Shown: piece after piece, positions 7,109 to 15,722 of the stretch
Layout of the letters: the number at the start of each line of letters is the position of its first letter
Position numbering within the stretch: position 1 is the first letter of the stretch
NCBI RefSeq assembly: GCF_902364945.1
Contig: NZ_CABJFS010000002.1
Location: 62,001 to 126,000, forward strand
DNA length: 64,000 bases
Reading direction: 5' to 3'
Source: Collinsella aerofaciens
GTDB lineage: Bacteria > Actinomycetota > Coriobacteriia > Coriobacteriales > Coriobacteriaceae
Position numbers and translations under genes: made by a program
The notes under the pieces: generated by a model
Seen by the model: only the letters and a program-made list of their open reading frames with translations
Database searches by the model: none
Told to the model about the DNA's origin: nothing

Positions 7109-8622
7109 TGGAGAAGCGAGGCAACACGGGCTACGCCGAGGCGTGGCTGCGCCGCATGGGATACCAGCCGGACACCCGCATGCAGGGCATGGTGGGCGTC
7201 TGGTTCGGCTGGTTCGCGGCGAACAACGGCTGGTACCACTACAGCGAGCGGCGCGGCTTCCGCGTGTACAAGCGCGAGCGCGCCAGCCTGCACCCGGCGG
7301 CGCTCGTGGCCGACGAGTGGGCCAGTCTGCTCATGAACGAGAGCACGATCATCTCCAGCACGAGCGACGAGCGCCGCGCCTGGATGGCGCGCTACTTCGC
7401 CAACCCCACGGCGACGGGCGGCGTCGGCGACGAGGGGCACGAGGACGGCCAGGCCGCGCCGCAGCCGACAGAGGACGGCGACGCGCCCACATCGTTCGCC
7501 ATGGACAACGCCGACTTCATAGCCCGCGCGTTCGCCATGGGCACGGGCGCGTGGGTCATCGAGCCGCGAGGCGTGACCGACAGCGCCTACACGCCCGACG
7601 CCGAGCTGCGCATCGTGCGCTACGACGCCACGCAGATAGTCCCGCTCACGTGGAGCGCCGACGACTGCACGCAGTGCGCGTTCGTGGGCCGCGTGGAGGT
7701 CGCCGGGCGCGACTACGACCAGTGCCAGGCCCACGTGCTCAAGGGCGGCACCTACCACATCCTCACGCAGCTGTTCGACACCCGCACGCACAAGCAGGTG
7801 ACGGTCGAGGGCATCAGCGCCGACATGGACACGCGCTGCACCCGCCCGCTTTTCGCGCTGGTGCGCCCCGCCGTGTCGAACCGCTTCTACGACTACTGTG
7901 CGATGGGCGCGAGCGTGTACTGCAACGCCGTGGGGGCCATGAAGGTGGTCGACGAGGCCGCCACCTCCCTGCTCGACCACATTCGCGTGGGCCGCCCGCG
8001 CACGTTCGTGGACAAGACCCTCATAGAGTCCAAGACCGACAAGGGGCCGGACGGCAGCCTCACGAAGACCTACTACGCCTTCGGCGAGGCCGACGACACC
8101 ATCTTCAGCATGAACCCCGGCGACGAGGGGTCGGCCAAGATTCAGACCGTTCAGAGCGACCTCAAGGCCGACGAGAACGCCAGCGCCATCAACACGGGCC
8201 TGCGCCTGCTGTCGGTGGCGTGCGGCTTCGGCAACGGCTACTTCTCCTGGGAGTCGCACACGGGCCTGAAGACCGCCAAGGAGGTGGCGGCCGACAACTC
8301 TCAGCTGATGCGATCCATCCACCGGCACGAGAACGCCCTGCGTAAGTCCATCGTGCGCCTCGTGAACGGCATGGCCGACGCGTGCCGCAGCATCAAGGGC
8401 GAGGCCGTGCCCTACGGCGACGTCACCGTGGACTTCGACGACTCCATCATCAGCGACACGCAGAGCGCGCGCGAGATGGCCATGAGCGAGGTCGGCGCGG
8501 GCATCATGGCCCCGTGGGAGTACCGCCGCCGCTTCTACGGCGAGACCAGCAACGAGGCCAAGGCCAACGTGCCCGAGCAGCAGGGCGGCGCGTTCGACAT
8601 GCTGGGCGACGGGCTCGCCTGA
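7108..8622 (+). CDS. portal protein (SPP1 gp6-like)
   Basis: 504 residues from ATG 7108, overlapping the terminase stop by one base. Signature portal segments include GVWFGWFAANNGWYHY, a long helical region after the stem, and C-terminal WEYRRRFYGETSNEA typical of SPP1-type portals. Forms the dodecameric ring at the capsid vertex through which DNA is pumped. A longer open frame extends upstream through the terminase gene, but it is an artefact of high GC. Confidence 0.9.
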   Translation: MEKRGNTGYAEAWLRRMGYQPDTRMQGMVGVWFGWFAANNGWYHYSERRGFRVYKRERASLHPAALVADEWASLLMNESTIISSTSDERRAWMARYFANPTATGGVGDEGHEDGQAAPQPTEDGDAPTSFAMDNADFIARAFAMGTGAWVIEPRGVTDSAYTPDAELRIVRYDATQIVPLTWSADDCTQCAFVGRVEVAGRDYDQCQAHVLKGGTYHILTQLFDTRTHKQVTVEGISADMDTRCTRPLFALVRPAVSNRFYDYCAMGASVYCNAVGAMKVVDEAATSLLDHIRVGRPRTFVDKTLIESKTDKGPDGSLTKTYYAFGEADDTIFSMNPGDEGSAKIQTVQSDLKADENASAINTGLRLLSVACGFGNGYFSWESHTGLKTAKEVAADNSQLMRSIHRHENALRKSIVRLVNGMADACRSIKGEAVPYGDVTVDFDDSIISDTQSAREMAMSEVGAGIMAPWEYRRRFYGETSNEAKANVPEQQGGAFDMLGDGLA

Positions 8623-10298
8623 TGCTGGGGCCGGACTACATAGAGCACTTCACCGACGCAGCGCAGGGGGCCATGGACGAATACACCCTGCGCCTGGTGT
8701 GCATCTACGCCGCGCTCATAGGCTCCATCGACTTCGAGGGCGACAGCGCCTACTCGCAGGCCGCCCGCAAGGCGGCGCTTGCCGCCAAGGACGTGCAGAA
8801 GGCCATGAACGAGGAGGGCCGCAGAGCCGCGCGCGAGGCTGCCAAGGCTGCGGCCGAGGCCGTGGCCAAGAGCGCCGAGGCCGACCTGGCCACGCTGGGC
8901 ACGGCCATGGGCGCGCTGTCCAAGACGATGCAGTGGAGGCTGCACAACTCAGCGCGGGCCACGGCGGCGGGGGTGCAGGACGTCGTGAGCCGCGACAACC
9001 TGAAGATGCCCGCCAACGTGCAGCGCGCCTACCTCGAAGTCGTGGCGCAGGCCGTGGCTCGGGTGAACTCAGGCATGGCGGGCTACGAGCAGGCCACCCG
9101 CGAGGCCGTGCTGAAGCTGGCGCGGCGCGGCGTGTCCGTCGTGGACTACAAGAGCGGGGCGTGGGCGCAGCCCGACGTGGCCATGCGCCGCCACATTCGC
9201 ACGCAGGCGGTGCAGGCCGGCAGCCGCAACACGCTGGAGCTGCTTGAAGAGACCGGGCACGACCTCGTTCAGACCTCCTCGCACGGCGGGGCGCGCGAGA
9301 GCCACGCCAAGTGGCAGGGCCGCGTGTTCAGCCTGTCGGGCAAGTCCAAGAAGTACCCGCCGTTCTACCGCGAGACGGGCTACGGCTCGGTTGACGGGCT
9401 GTGCGGCGCGAACTGCAAGCACGACTTCGGCATCTACGTCGAGGGCCAGCCGCTTCGGTACGAGCGCGACCCCGACGGCGGCGACGAGAAGCGCGAGGAA
9501 CGCTACCAGGCCAGCCAGCAGCAGCGCGCCATCGAGCGCGAGGTGCGCGCCACGAGGCGCGAGGCCGTGGCGCTCGAAGCCGCCGGCATAGACAACACCA
9601 AGGAGCGCATGAAGCTCGGCAGGCTCCAGCAGAAGCGGCGCGACCTCGTGGCGAAGCACCCGCACCTTGCCGCAGAGTACGGGCGCGAGGACCCCTACGA
9701 GACCGGCAGCAAGGCGTACGCCCTCACCCGCCAGAAGGTGAGCCGCACGGCCTATATGGCGCACCCGAACACCAAGGCGCTCATAGCCGAGGCGGGAGTC
9801 AGCCAGAAGCGCGTGGGCGAGCTGGTCAAGGCCAGCGGAGACGGATTCGAGCTGAAAACGGGCGCGGAACGCCGCGCGGCGCTTGAGAGCGCCATCAAGC
9901 AGGCGAAGGCCGAGCAGGAGCGCGACAAGCGCGTCTCGGACGCAGCAGCCATGACGGTGCACGCCGACAAGCAGGCGAAGCACATGGCCGGCAGCCGCCA
10001 ACACGAGCAATACGTGGCGAACCTAAAGCGCAGGGGCGGCGCGTACAAAGAGCCGAGCGTCGTCACGGTGACGCTCGACGAGGTGCGCGACCTTGCGGCG
10101 AAGCACGCGGGAACCGGAACGGCCCAGACGACGAGGGGCGGCAAATGGAGCGGACGCGAAACATGCGACGCCGGGCGCGTGATTGGCTACGTGATAGGCG
10201 ATAATGGGGAGCACATACAAACGACGCGCTTCACCATCCACTACGCTGGCGGAGACGTGCACATAGTCCCGGCAAACCCAAAGGAGGAGCAGAGATGA
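8622..10298 (+). CDS. phage minor capsid protein fused to a C-terminal polymorphic-toxin-50-like domain
   Basis: 558 residues. Residues 1 to about 300 match the phage minor capsid protein 2 pattern (helical N-terminus, then SSHGGARESHAKWQGR, FYRETGYGSVDGLCGANCKHDF). A charged helical linker follows. Residues about 446-555 resemble polymorphic toxin type 50: QAKHMAGSRQHEQY, VVTVTLDEVRDLAAKHAGTG, GRVIGYVIGDNGEHIQTT, IHYAGGDVHIVPANP. Such domains are predicted RNases. The structural part would place the toxin in the head or connector. The next tiny gene overlaps its stop and could be an antidote (inference). Confidence 0.82.
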   Translation: MLGPDYIEHFTDAAQGAMDEYTLRLVCIYAALIGSIDFEGDSAYSQAARKAALAAKDVQKAMNEEGRRAAREAAKAAAEAVAKSAEADLATLGTAMGALSKTMQWRLHNSARATAAGVQDVVSRDNLKMPANVQRAYLEVVAQAVARVNSGMAGYEQATREAVLKLARRGVSVVDYKSGAWAQPDVAMRRHIRTQAVQAGSRNTLELLEETGHDLVQTSSHGGARESHAKWQGRVFSLSGKSKKYPPFYRETGYGSVDGLCGANCKHDFGIYVEGQPLRYERDPDGGDEKREERYQASQQQRAIEREVRATRREAVALEAAGIDNTKERMKLGRLQQKRRDLVAKHPHLAAEYGREDPYETGSKAYALTRQKVSRTAYMAHPNTKALIAEAGVSQKRVGELVKASGDGFELKTGAERRAALESAIKQAKAEQERDKRVSDAAAMTVHADKQAKHMAGSRQHEQYVANLKRRGGAYKEPSVVTVTLDEVRDLAAKHAGTGTAQTTRGGKWSGRETCDAGRVIGYVIGDNGEHIQTTRFTIHYAGGDVHIVPANPKEEQR

Positions 10299-10495
10299 AG
10301 CTGGAAGAAACGCTGAAATACTGCGGCAAGCAGGTGTGCGTGACGTGCACCGACGGCGAGGAGTACCGGGGCGTGTACGACTGGTACCAAAGCGACGCCG
10401 AATCGCTGGACGAGCCCAACGCCATCGGCATAGAGCGCGGCGGCATAATCACCGAGATACCCGTCGCCGAGGTGGCGAGCATCGCCGCCAGTTAG
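10295..10495 (+). CDS. small beta-rich protein next to the toxin-50 domain, candidate immunity protein
   Basis: 66 residues. Alternating beta-like segments (QVCVTCTDGEEYRGVYDWY, AIGIERGGIITEIPVAEVASI) suggest an Sm/SH3-like small barrel. ATG overlaps the TGA of the capsid-toxin gene, so the two are co-translated, which is the arrangement expected for a toxin and its antidote. No family match can be proved by eye. It could equally be a head accessory factor. Confidence 0.65.
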   Translation: MKLEETLKYCGKQVCVTCTDGEEYRGVYDWYQSDAESLDEPNAIGIERGGIITEIPVAEVASIAAS

Positions 10496-10525
10496 AAGGT
10501 GACAACCGAATAGAGAACGGTACCC

Positions 10526-10556
10526 AGGCCGCCCGCGAAAGGGCGGCCTTTTCTTT
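10526..10556 (+). terminator. intrinsic terminator between portal/capsid-toxin block and scaffold
   Basis: Perfect GGCCGCCC / GGGCGGCC stem, loop GCGAAA, then TTTTCTTTT. Copy B of the recurring module: GACAACCGAATA upstream (10501-10512) and GCCTGGCGACACC downstream (10558-10570). The 198-base gap 10496-10693 otherwise holds only the leader of the scaffold gene. Confidence 0.85.
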
Positions 10557-10693
10557 TGCCTGGCGACACCTCGGGGAAGATGCAGGCACGCGATGGGGCG
10601 GCGACAACATGCCCCGCACGCGACCACGGCGACAACGGTGGGCCATCCAAGCGCGCAGGGAAGCGCGACAACCAAACACGGAAGGAGCAAGCG

Positions 10694-11251
10694 ATGGCTG
10701 AAGACAACAAGCCCCAGGGAAACGAGGGCGGCGAAGGCCAGCAGACCGAGCCCCAGAAGGAGGTCGTGTCCTACGCGAAGTACAAGCGCGAGACCGACGA
10801 GTACCAGGAGCAGGTGAAGGCCCTCAAGGCCGAGCTGGAGCAGCGCGACAAGCAGATCGAGGAGTTCACCTCCAAGGCGGGCAACGCCGAGGAGCTGCAG
10901 GCCGCGCTCGACAAGGCCAAGGCCGACAACGAGGCGTACAAGGCCGACGCGGAGAAGCGCGAGGCCGAGATGCGCCGAGACTTCGCCATCGACACCAAGC
11001 TGGCGCAGATGGGCGTGCGCAACGCCAAGGCGGCGCGCGCGATCATCCCGAACATCGCCGACGCGAAGCTGGACGAGCAGGGCAACCTAACGGGCATCGA
11101 CTTCGAGGCCCTGAAGAAGGACAACGCCTACATGTTCACCGACCAGCCCCGCGAGAGCGCGGGCGGCGACCCCAAGGGCGGCGCAGGCTCCGACGGCCTG
11201 GCCGACTTCCGCGCAGCTTTCGGACTCACCGACGAATCTTCAAAGGAGTAA
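10694..11251 (+). CDS. capsid scaffolding protein
   Basis: 185 residues from ATG 10694 with SD GAAGGAG. Acidic Gln/Glu-rich start, a long coiled coil (about residues 30-95, EYQEQVKALKAELEQRDKQ), then FAIDTKLAQMGVRNAKAARAII, which is the GP20-type scaffold signature. Directs assembly of the major capsid protein, whose gene follows after three bases, and is removed before packaging. Confidence 0.88.
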   Translation: MAEDNKPQGNEGGEGQQTEPQKEVVSYAKYKRETDEYQEQVKALKAELEQRDKQIEEFTSKAGNAEELQAALDKAKADNEAYKADAEKREAEMRRDFAIDTKLAQMGVRNAKAARAIIPNIADAKLDEQGNLTGIDFEALKKDNAYMFTDQPRESAGGDPKGGAGSDGLADFRAAFGLTDESSKE

Positions 11252-11254
11252 ATC

Positions 11255-12136
11255 ATGCCAAACAGCATCGAACTGCCCAAGGGCTACGAGAACGTGCTCA
11301 TGGAGGCGTACCGCAAGGAATCCCTGACCGCAGTGCTTGAGAGCGCCGCGCCGCAGGGCAACATCGCGCAGATGGAGCAGCTGGGCGAGTTCTACTACCC
11401 TGTCTACTCCATGGGCGGCCTGGGCGACGTGCAGGCCAACGGGCGACTGCCGCAGAACAGCGGCGCGTCCCTGACTTGGAAGCCCATCAGCGCCAACTAC
11501 GACCGCGGCACCATCCTGGAAATCGACCAGAAAGTGGACGCCCAGTCCTTCAATCTGGCGTTCGGCAACGCCGCCGCGCACTTCAACCGCACCAAGGTGG
11601 TGCCCGAGGGAGACGCGTTCGTGTTCTCCACGCTGTGCGCAGGCACCGGCATCACCAAGGAGCAGAAGACCTACGCCGACGGCGCGGACATGCTCAAGGG
11701 CTTGAACGCCGCCATGTGCGACATGGACGAGAAGGAGGTGCCGGAAGAGGGCCGCGTGCTGTTCATCACCCCCACCCTGCTGGGTATGGTGAAGGACCTG
11801 GACACCACCAAGTCCCGCGAGGCGCTGGACGGCTTCTCCTCCATCGTGAAGGTGCCGCAGTCCCGCTTCTACAGCGCCATCGACCTCTTGGACGGCACCA
11901 CCAAGGACGAGGAGATCGGCCACTACAAGAAGGGCACCGGCGCGGTGGACATGAACTTCCTCATTGTCCACAAGGACGCCGTGGTGATGCGCTGGAACTT
12001 CGCGCACGGCAAGGTCATCGACGCCGAGGACAACCAGCAGGGCTTCGGCCACCTGTTCAAGTACCGCAAGTACGGCGTGTGCGGCGTGCGCGAGAACCTG
12101 GCGCACTACATCACCGCAGGCATGAAGGCCGCGTAG
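11255..12136 (+). CDS. major capsid protein
   Basis: 293 residues, directly after the scaffold gene. The sequence (ENVLMEAYRKESLTAVLES, TLTWKPI-like core, FITPTLLGMVKDLDTT, FLIVHKDAVV near the end) fits the HK97-fold coat proteins that follow GP20-like scaffolds in Gram-positive phages. Builds the icosahedral head. Confidence 0.88.
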   Translation: MPNSIELPKGYENVLMEAYRKESLTAVLESAAPQGNIAQMEQLGEFYYPVYSMGGLGDVQANGRLPQNSGASLTWKPISANYDRGTILEIDQKVDAQSFNLAFGNAAAHFNRTKVVPEGDAFVFSTLCAGTGITKEQKTYADGADMLKGLNAAMCDMDEKEVPEEGRVLFITPTLLGMVKDLDTTKSREALDGFSSIVKVPQSRFYSAIDLLDGTTKDEEIGHYKKGTGAVDMNFLIVHKDAVVMRWNFAHGKVIDAEDNQQGFGHLFKYRKYGVCGVRENLAHYITAGMKAA

Positions 12137-12150
12137 GAAGGAGGCGCGAC

Positions 12151-12306
12151 ATGCGCACCGTTGGACTGGCCTTCGAGAAGGAGGCCCCGAAGAAGGCCAA
12201 GCCCGCCAAGGGCAAGGCGGAAAAGCCCGAGGCGAAGGCCGCAGACGAGCAGCCCGCCAAGGGCAAGGCGGAAAAGCCCGAGGCGGCCGAGGACGATGGA
12301 AACTAG
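12151..12306 (+). CDS. small Lys/Ala/Glu-rich head protein
   Basis: 51 residues with a duplicated PAKGKAEKPEA unit, probably disordered. SD GGAAGGAGG lies directly before ATG 12151. Lies between coat protein and connectors, and its 3' end overlaps the next gene by 11 bases. Low complexity makes homology unreliable; could be a coat-binding accessory peptide. Confidence 0.6.
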   Translation: MRTVGLAFEKEAPKKAKPAKGKAEKPEAKAADEQPAKGKAEKPEAAEDDGN

Positions 12307-12655
12307 AGCCCCGACCCACGAGGACTACCTGGCAGCCGGGCGCGGGGAGCTGTCCGCCGAGGAGTTCAAGGCGGCGCTCCCCCACGCCACGGCAGCCGTG
12401 CGCGACCTGATCTTCCCCAACGAGCCGGACGGCTCCGAGGAGTGGGCGCGCGCGGTCATGGCGGCCTGCGAGGTCGACGCCGCGTACGGATGCTCGGGCG
12501 GCATCATGGAGGGCGGCGGCTTCACCGTCGGCTCGTTCTCGTGGAACCCCGGTACCGAAGGGGCCAGCACCTACCGCAGCGACATGGAGGCCGCCGTCCG
12601 CCGCGAGCTGCTTGGAACGCCGCTGCTCTACGCGGGCATCGGGGGTACCAGATGA
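12296..12655 (+). CDS. head-tail connector protein (adaptor-like)
   Basis: 119 residues. LIFPNEPDGSEEWARAVMAACEVDAAYG resembles the helical core of small head-completion adaptors. Position immediately after the coat gene and before three minor capsid genes is the usual adaptor slot. Stop overlaps the next ATG (GATGATG). Confidence 0.7.
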   Translation: METRAPTHEDYLAAGRGELSAEEFKAALPHATAAVRDLIFPNEPDGSEEWARAVMAACEVDAAYGCSGGIMEGGGFTVGSFSWNPGTEGASTYRSDMEAAVRRELLGTPLLYAGIGGTR

Positions 12656-12981
12656 TGCGGGTGCCGCGCTCGGCGCGGCCCTCCACCATGTCCGTCAAGG
12701 TGCCCAGGGAGGGCGGCTACGGCGGCGAGTTCGAGCAGCCCGTCGAGGTGCGCCGCGTGCGCTTCGAGCCCGTCTCGGCGTGGCTCGTGCGCGAGTACGC
12801 CCTGGGCGACGGCGCGCAGGGCCTCGTGATAGCGGACGGCGCGGACAGCCCCGGCATGTTCGACGTGCCAGTGGGCAGCCGCGTGAGCATCGACGGGGGC
12901 GAGTGGATGAACGTGGCGAGGTGCACGCCCCGCCGCGCGTTCGGCACCCGTCCCCACCACTGGGAACTGGAGGTGAGGTAG
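12652..12981 (+). CDS. minor capsid / head closure protein
   Basis: 109 residues, beta-rich (VEVRRVRFEPVSAWLVREYALGD, VGSRVSIDGGEWMNVARC). Pattern and place match the Minor_capsid_1 type of head-closure proteins. Starts inside the previous stop. Confidence 0.72.
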   Translation: MMRVPRSARPSTMSVKVPREGGYGGEFEQPVEVRRVRFEPVSAWLVREYALGDGAQGLVIADGADSPGMFDVPVGSRVSIDGGEWMNVARCTPRRAFGTRPHHWELEVR

Positions 12982-12983
12982 CC

Positions 12984-13334
12984 ATGCCCGCAGCAGTTAC
13001 GGTCGACCTGACCAAGCTCATGAAGCGTTTCGGCGCGAAGGAGCTGGAGGCCAAGCAGGTGAAGTTCGCCATGAGCGTGGCCGAGGACATGAACGCGTTC
13101 ACGCCAGAGGACACCAAGCGCATGCACAACTCCATGCAGGCCGCCTCCGACTTCAGGCAGGGCCTCGTCATATGGGACGCCGACTACGCCGCCTACGTGC
13201 GCGACCTGCCCGACAGCTCCATCAAGCACGGCAAGAACCCGAGGGCCAAGGCCGACTGGCCGAAGGCCGCGAAGGAAGCGCACGGCGAGGACTGGGAGCG
13301 CCTGGCCGTCGACCTCCTGACCGAGGGGGCGTGA
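12984..13334 (+). CDS. minor capsid / tail-neck protein
   Basis: 116 residues. Helical start (KLMKRFGAKELEAKQVKFAMSV) followed by EDMNAFTPEDTKRMHNSM and WDADYAAYVRDL resembles Minor_capsid_2 proteins of the neck. Part of a tight cassette of connector genes (two- and one-base gaps). Confidence 0.72.
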   Translation: MPAAVTVDLTKLMKRFGAKELEAKQVKFAMSVAEDMNAFTPEDTKRMHNSMQAASDFRQGLVIWDADYAAYVRDLPDSSIKHGKNPRAKADWPKAAKEAHGEDWERLAVDLLTEGA

Positions 13335-13335
13335 C

Positions 13336-13734
13336 ATGGCCCCGGACGTGATGGAGGCGGCGAAGGCCGCCATAGAGGCCCTGGGCTACGGCCCGGTGCT
13401 CCTCACCCGCCTGGCCGCCTCGCGCGGCCACGACGACGCGGTGGTGCTGCGGCCCATGCCCACCACCGACGTGGTGCGCCACATGGACGGCACCCGCCGC
13501 GTGGGATACGTGTTGCAGGTCATCGTGAAGGACACCTCCGAGGCCAAGGCCATGGGCGACGCCTACGACCTGGCCGACGCGCTGGACGGGGCCGACCTGT
13601 CCTCGCCCACAGGCTCCTACGGCTTCACGAGCGCGTCGCTGTACACCGAGCCGCAGGAGATAACGCCGCCCGAGGGCGGGCCGTACCTGTGGGAGTTCCG
13701 AATCAAAGCGACCATAACCATAGAGAAGGGATAA
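13336..13734 (+). CDS. minor capsid / tail terminator-like protein
   Basis: 132 residues. Helical N-terminus (MEAAKAAIEALGY) and beta-strand core (RVGYVLQVIVKD, WEFRIKATITIEKG) as in Minor_capsid_3 and tail-terminator proteins, which cap the tail tube for joining to the head. Directly precedes the tail tube gene. Confidence 0.72.
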   Translation: MAPDVMEAAKAAIEALGYGPVLLTRLAASRGHDDAVVLRPMPTTDVVRHMDGTRRVGYVLQVIVKDTSEAKAMGDAYDLADALDGADLSSPTGSYGFTSASLYTEPQEITPPEGGPYLWEFRIKATITIEKG

Positions 13735-13736
13735 CG

Positions 13737-14453
13737 ATGGCAAAGAACCAAGACCTGGGCTTCGCGCCCAACTACATGAGCGCGCTGGAGATCGACACCA
13801 CGCCAGACGCGGCCAGCCCCACGTGGGCCATCTTCTCGCGCGGCATCACCGAGGTGAAGCCGACCACCAACGAGACCACCGAGACCAAGGACTACTACGA
13901 CGGCTACGGCACTCCCACCGACAAGGTGAAGAGCGTGCAGCCGCAGTACGAGGTCACAGGCGACCGCTGCTACGGCGACCCCGCGCAGGACTTCGTTGCC
14001 AGCCTGGCGCTTGAGACCGGCGAGGGCCGCACGGGCCACTTCCGCCACACCGACCCCAACGGCGACGTGGTGGAGGGCGACTGCACCTACCTGGGCCTGA
14101 CCGTCGGCTCGCAGCAGGGCGCGGCGTCCGACCCCGGCGCGTTCTCCTGCACAATCTCGGGCGCTGGCGCTATGCGCTACATCCCCGCCAACAAGCTCAA
14201 GCAGCCCACGGGCGTCACCTGCACCACGCCGACCGGCCCGGCCGTGGGCAAGTCCATGAAGCTCGCGCCGACCGTCACGCACGCCGAGGCGAACGCCAAG
14301 TGCTTCTTCGCATCGGGCAACACCGACGTGGCCACCGTCGACAGCGACGGCAACGTGACGGGCGTGGCCGCAGGCGAGGCGGTCATCACCGTGCGCTGCG
14401 CGTCCAAGCCGAGCATCTGCACGCAGGTGAAGGTCACCGTGGCGGCGAAGTAG
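13737..14453 (+). CDS. major tail tube protein with C-terminal Ig-like (Big_2) domain
   Basis: 238 residues from ATG 13737 (overlapping nothing, two bases after the previous TAA). Residues 1-155 are the tube domain (TTNETTETKDYYDGYGTP, PGAFSCTISGAGAM). Residues about 160-238 form a bacterial Ig-like domain (VDSDGNVTGVAAGEAVITVRC). Such Ig domains decorate the tail exterior and may bind surface glycans. Confidence 0.88.
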   Translation: MAKNQDLGFAPNYMSALEIDTTPDAASPTWAIFSRGITEVKPTTNETTETKDYYDGYGTPTDKVKSVQPQYEVTGDRCYGDPAQDFVASLALETGEGRTGHFRHTDPNGDVVEGDCTYLGLTVGSQQGAASDPGAFSCTISGAGAMRYIPANKLKQPTGVTCTTPTGPAVGKSMKLAPTVTHAEANAKCFFASGNTDVATVDSDGNVTGVAAGEAVITVRCASKPSICTQVKVTVAAK

Positions 14454-14489
14454 CCGCAGGCGACACCAGACATAACCTCCTGGACATGG

Positions 14490-14525
14490 GGGGCGCGGGC
14501 TAGTGAGCGGCCCGCGCCCCTTTTC
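14490..14525 (+). terminator. strong intrinsic terminator after the tail tube gene
   Basis: 11-bp perfect stem GGGGCGCGGGC / GCCCGCGCCCC, nine-base loop, then TTTTCT. Lets the tube protein be made in excess of the downstream tail genes. The following bases (TATGCCCGACGCTCACC) loosely resemble the tail of the other phage terminator modules, and GGCGACACC lies upstream at about 14459. Confidence 0.9.
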
Positions 14526-14562
14526 TATGCCCGACGCTCACCGCTCACGAAAGGGGCAACAA

Positions 14563-15066
14563 ATGGAACTTCTGAAAAACATCCGCGCGTACGAGGACGT
14601 GTTCTTCGAGGACCCCGAGGAGAACCCCGACACGCCGCGCTTCCGCGTGTGGTTCGACGACAAGCACATCGAGGAGTACCTGGCCAAGGTCGGCAACGCC
14701 ATCGACCGCGCGCAGGCCAACGAGCAGATGGCCCGCGAGGCCGACACCCCTGAGAAGGCGGCCGAGGCCAACGCCGCGCAGGCCCGCCTCATGAAGCGCA
14801 CCATCTCGGCGTTCATCGGCACCGAGGGCTGGGAGCAGCTGCTCGCGTGGATGGGCGGCGACGAGGGCCCCATCGCGCCCGAGGAAAACATCCGCATCCT
14901 GGGCGAGGTCTTCGCCACGTTCCTCAGCATGTTGGCGCGCCACGCGACCAGCGAGCAGCTGATGGCGTGCGGCCTTGCATACAGAGAGCGCGCCGATCAG
15001 GTCCAGGCGCTCAACCGCGCCCAGCGCCGCGCCAAGGCCAAGCGCAAGAAGAAGGGCGGCAAGTAA
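14563..15066 (+). CDS. tail assembly chaperone, first protein (gpG-like)
   Basis: 167 residues from ATG 14563 (SD AAGGGG). Acidic, helical, between tail tube and Gp15/tape-measure genes, which is the gpG slot. Ends in a very basic tail (RAQRRAKAKRKKKGGK). Stop TAATG overlaps the next ATG. Binds and protects the tape measure before tube polymerisation (family role). Confidence 0.78.
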   Translation: MELLKNIRAYEDVFFEDPEENPDTPRFRVWFDDKHIEEYLAKVGNAIDRAQANEQMAREADTPEKAAEANAAQARLMKRTISAFIGTEGWEQLLAWMGGDEGPIAPEENIRILGEVFATFLSMLARHATSEQLMACGLAYRERADQVQALNRAQRRAKAKRKKKGGK

Positions 15067-15722
15067 TGCTGCCAGCCGCGCTCACGGCCGAGCGGGTGCG
15101 GCTGCCCGACGGCACGAGCGCCACGCGCTACCCGTGGAACGGCGAGGAGGTGCTGGTGCGCGACGACGCGCTCACGATCATCCGCGTCATCGAGGTGCTG
15201 ACCGACGAGGGCAAGTCCGACGACCAGCGCCGGGACGAGTTCCTGGCGCTGTTCTTCGTGGACTGGACGGACGCGTGGTGCGCATGCGACTACGACGCCG
15301 CCGAGTTCGTGCGGATGCGCGACGCGGCGGTATGGGACATGTGCGGACTCGACCTGAGCGGCGACCGCCCGCACGAGACCCCGCTGTGGGACTTGGAGGA
15401 GGACGCGGCGCGCATACGCACCAGCTTCCGCCAGGCCTACGGCATCGAGTGGGACGAGGTGCGCGGTCGCATCAGCTTCGCCGAGTTCGTGGCACTCGTG
15501 GGCGGCTGCCCGCAGGACACGCCGCTCGGCGCGGCCATCCACTACCGCAACCCGGCGACCAAGCCGAAGCCAACCAAATACAACAGGCAGGAGGTCGAGG
15601 CCTGGAACGCCGCCCACAAGGCGTTCGAACTCGGCAAAGGCCGCAGCTCACACGGCTCTGAGGAAGGAAGCGACGCGGCGATGCGCGATGTGTTCGCCGC
15701 GCTCAAGAGAGCGACGAGGTGA
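15066..15722 (+). CDS. tail assembly protein, Gp15-like (gpT slot)
   Basis: 218 residues. LFFVDWTDAWCACDYDAAEFVRM, SFRQAYGIEWDE and SFAEFVALVGGCPQDTPLG are recognisable Gp15-family segments. Starts on the previous stop and overlaps the tape-measure start by four bases. Here gpG and gpGT equivalents are separate overlapping genes, with no need for a programmed frameshift. Confidence 0.82.
   Translation: MLPAALTAERVRLPDGTSATRYPWNGEEVLVRDDALTIIRVIEVLTDEGKSDDQRRDEFLALFFVDWTDAWCACDYDAAEFVRMRDAAVWDMCGLDLSGDRPHETPLWDLEEDAARIRTSFRQAYGIEWDEVRGRISFAEFVALVGGCPQDTPLGAAIHYRNPATKPKPTKYNRQEVEAWNAAHKAFELGKGRSSHGSEEGSDAAMRDVFAALKRATR

Noticed and set aside
13737..14453. Ig-like domain of the tail tube protein as a second DGR target
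   Set aside because: No sequence similarity to the TR; only one VR copy is seen in the window.
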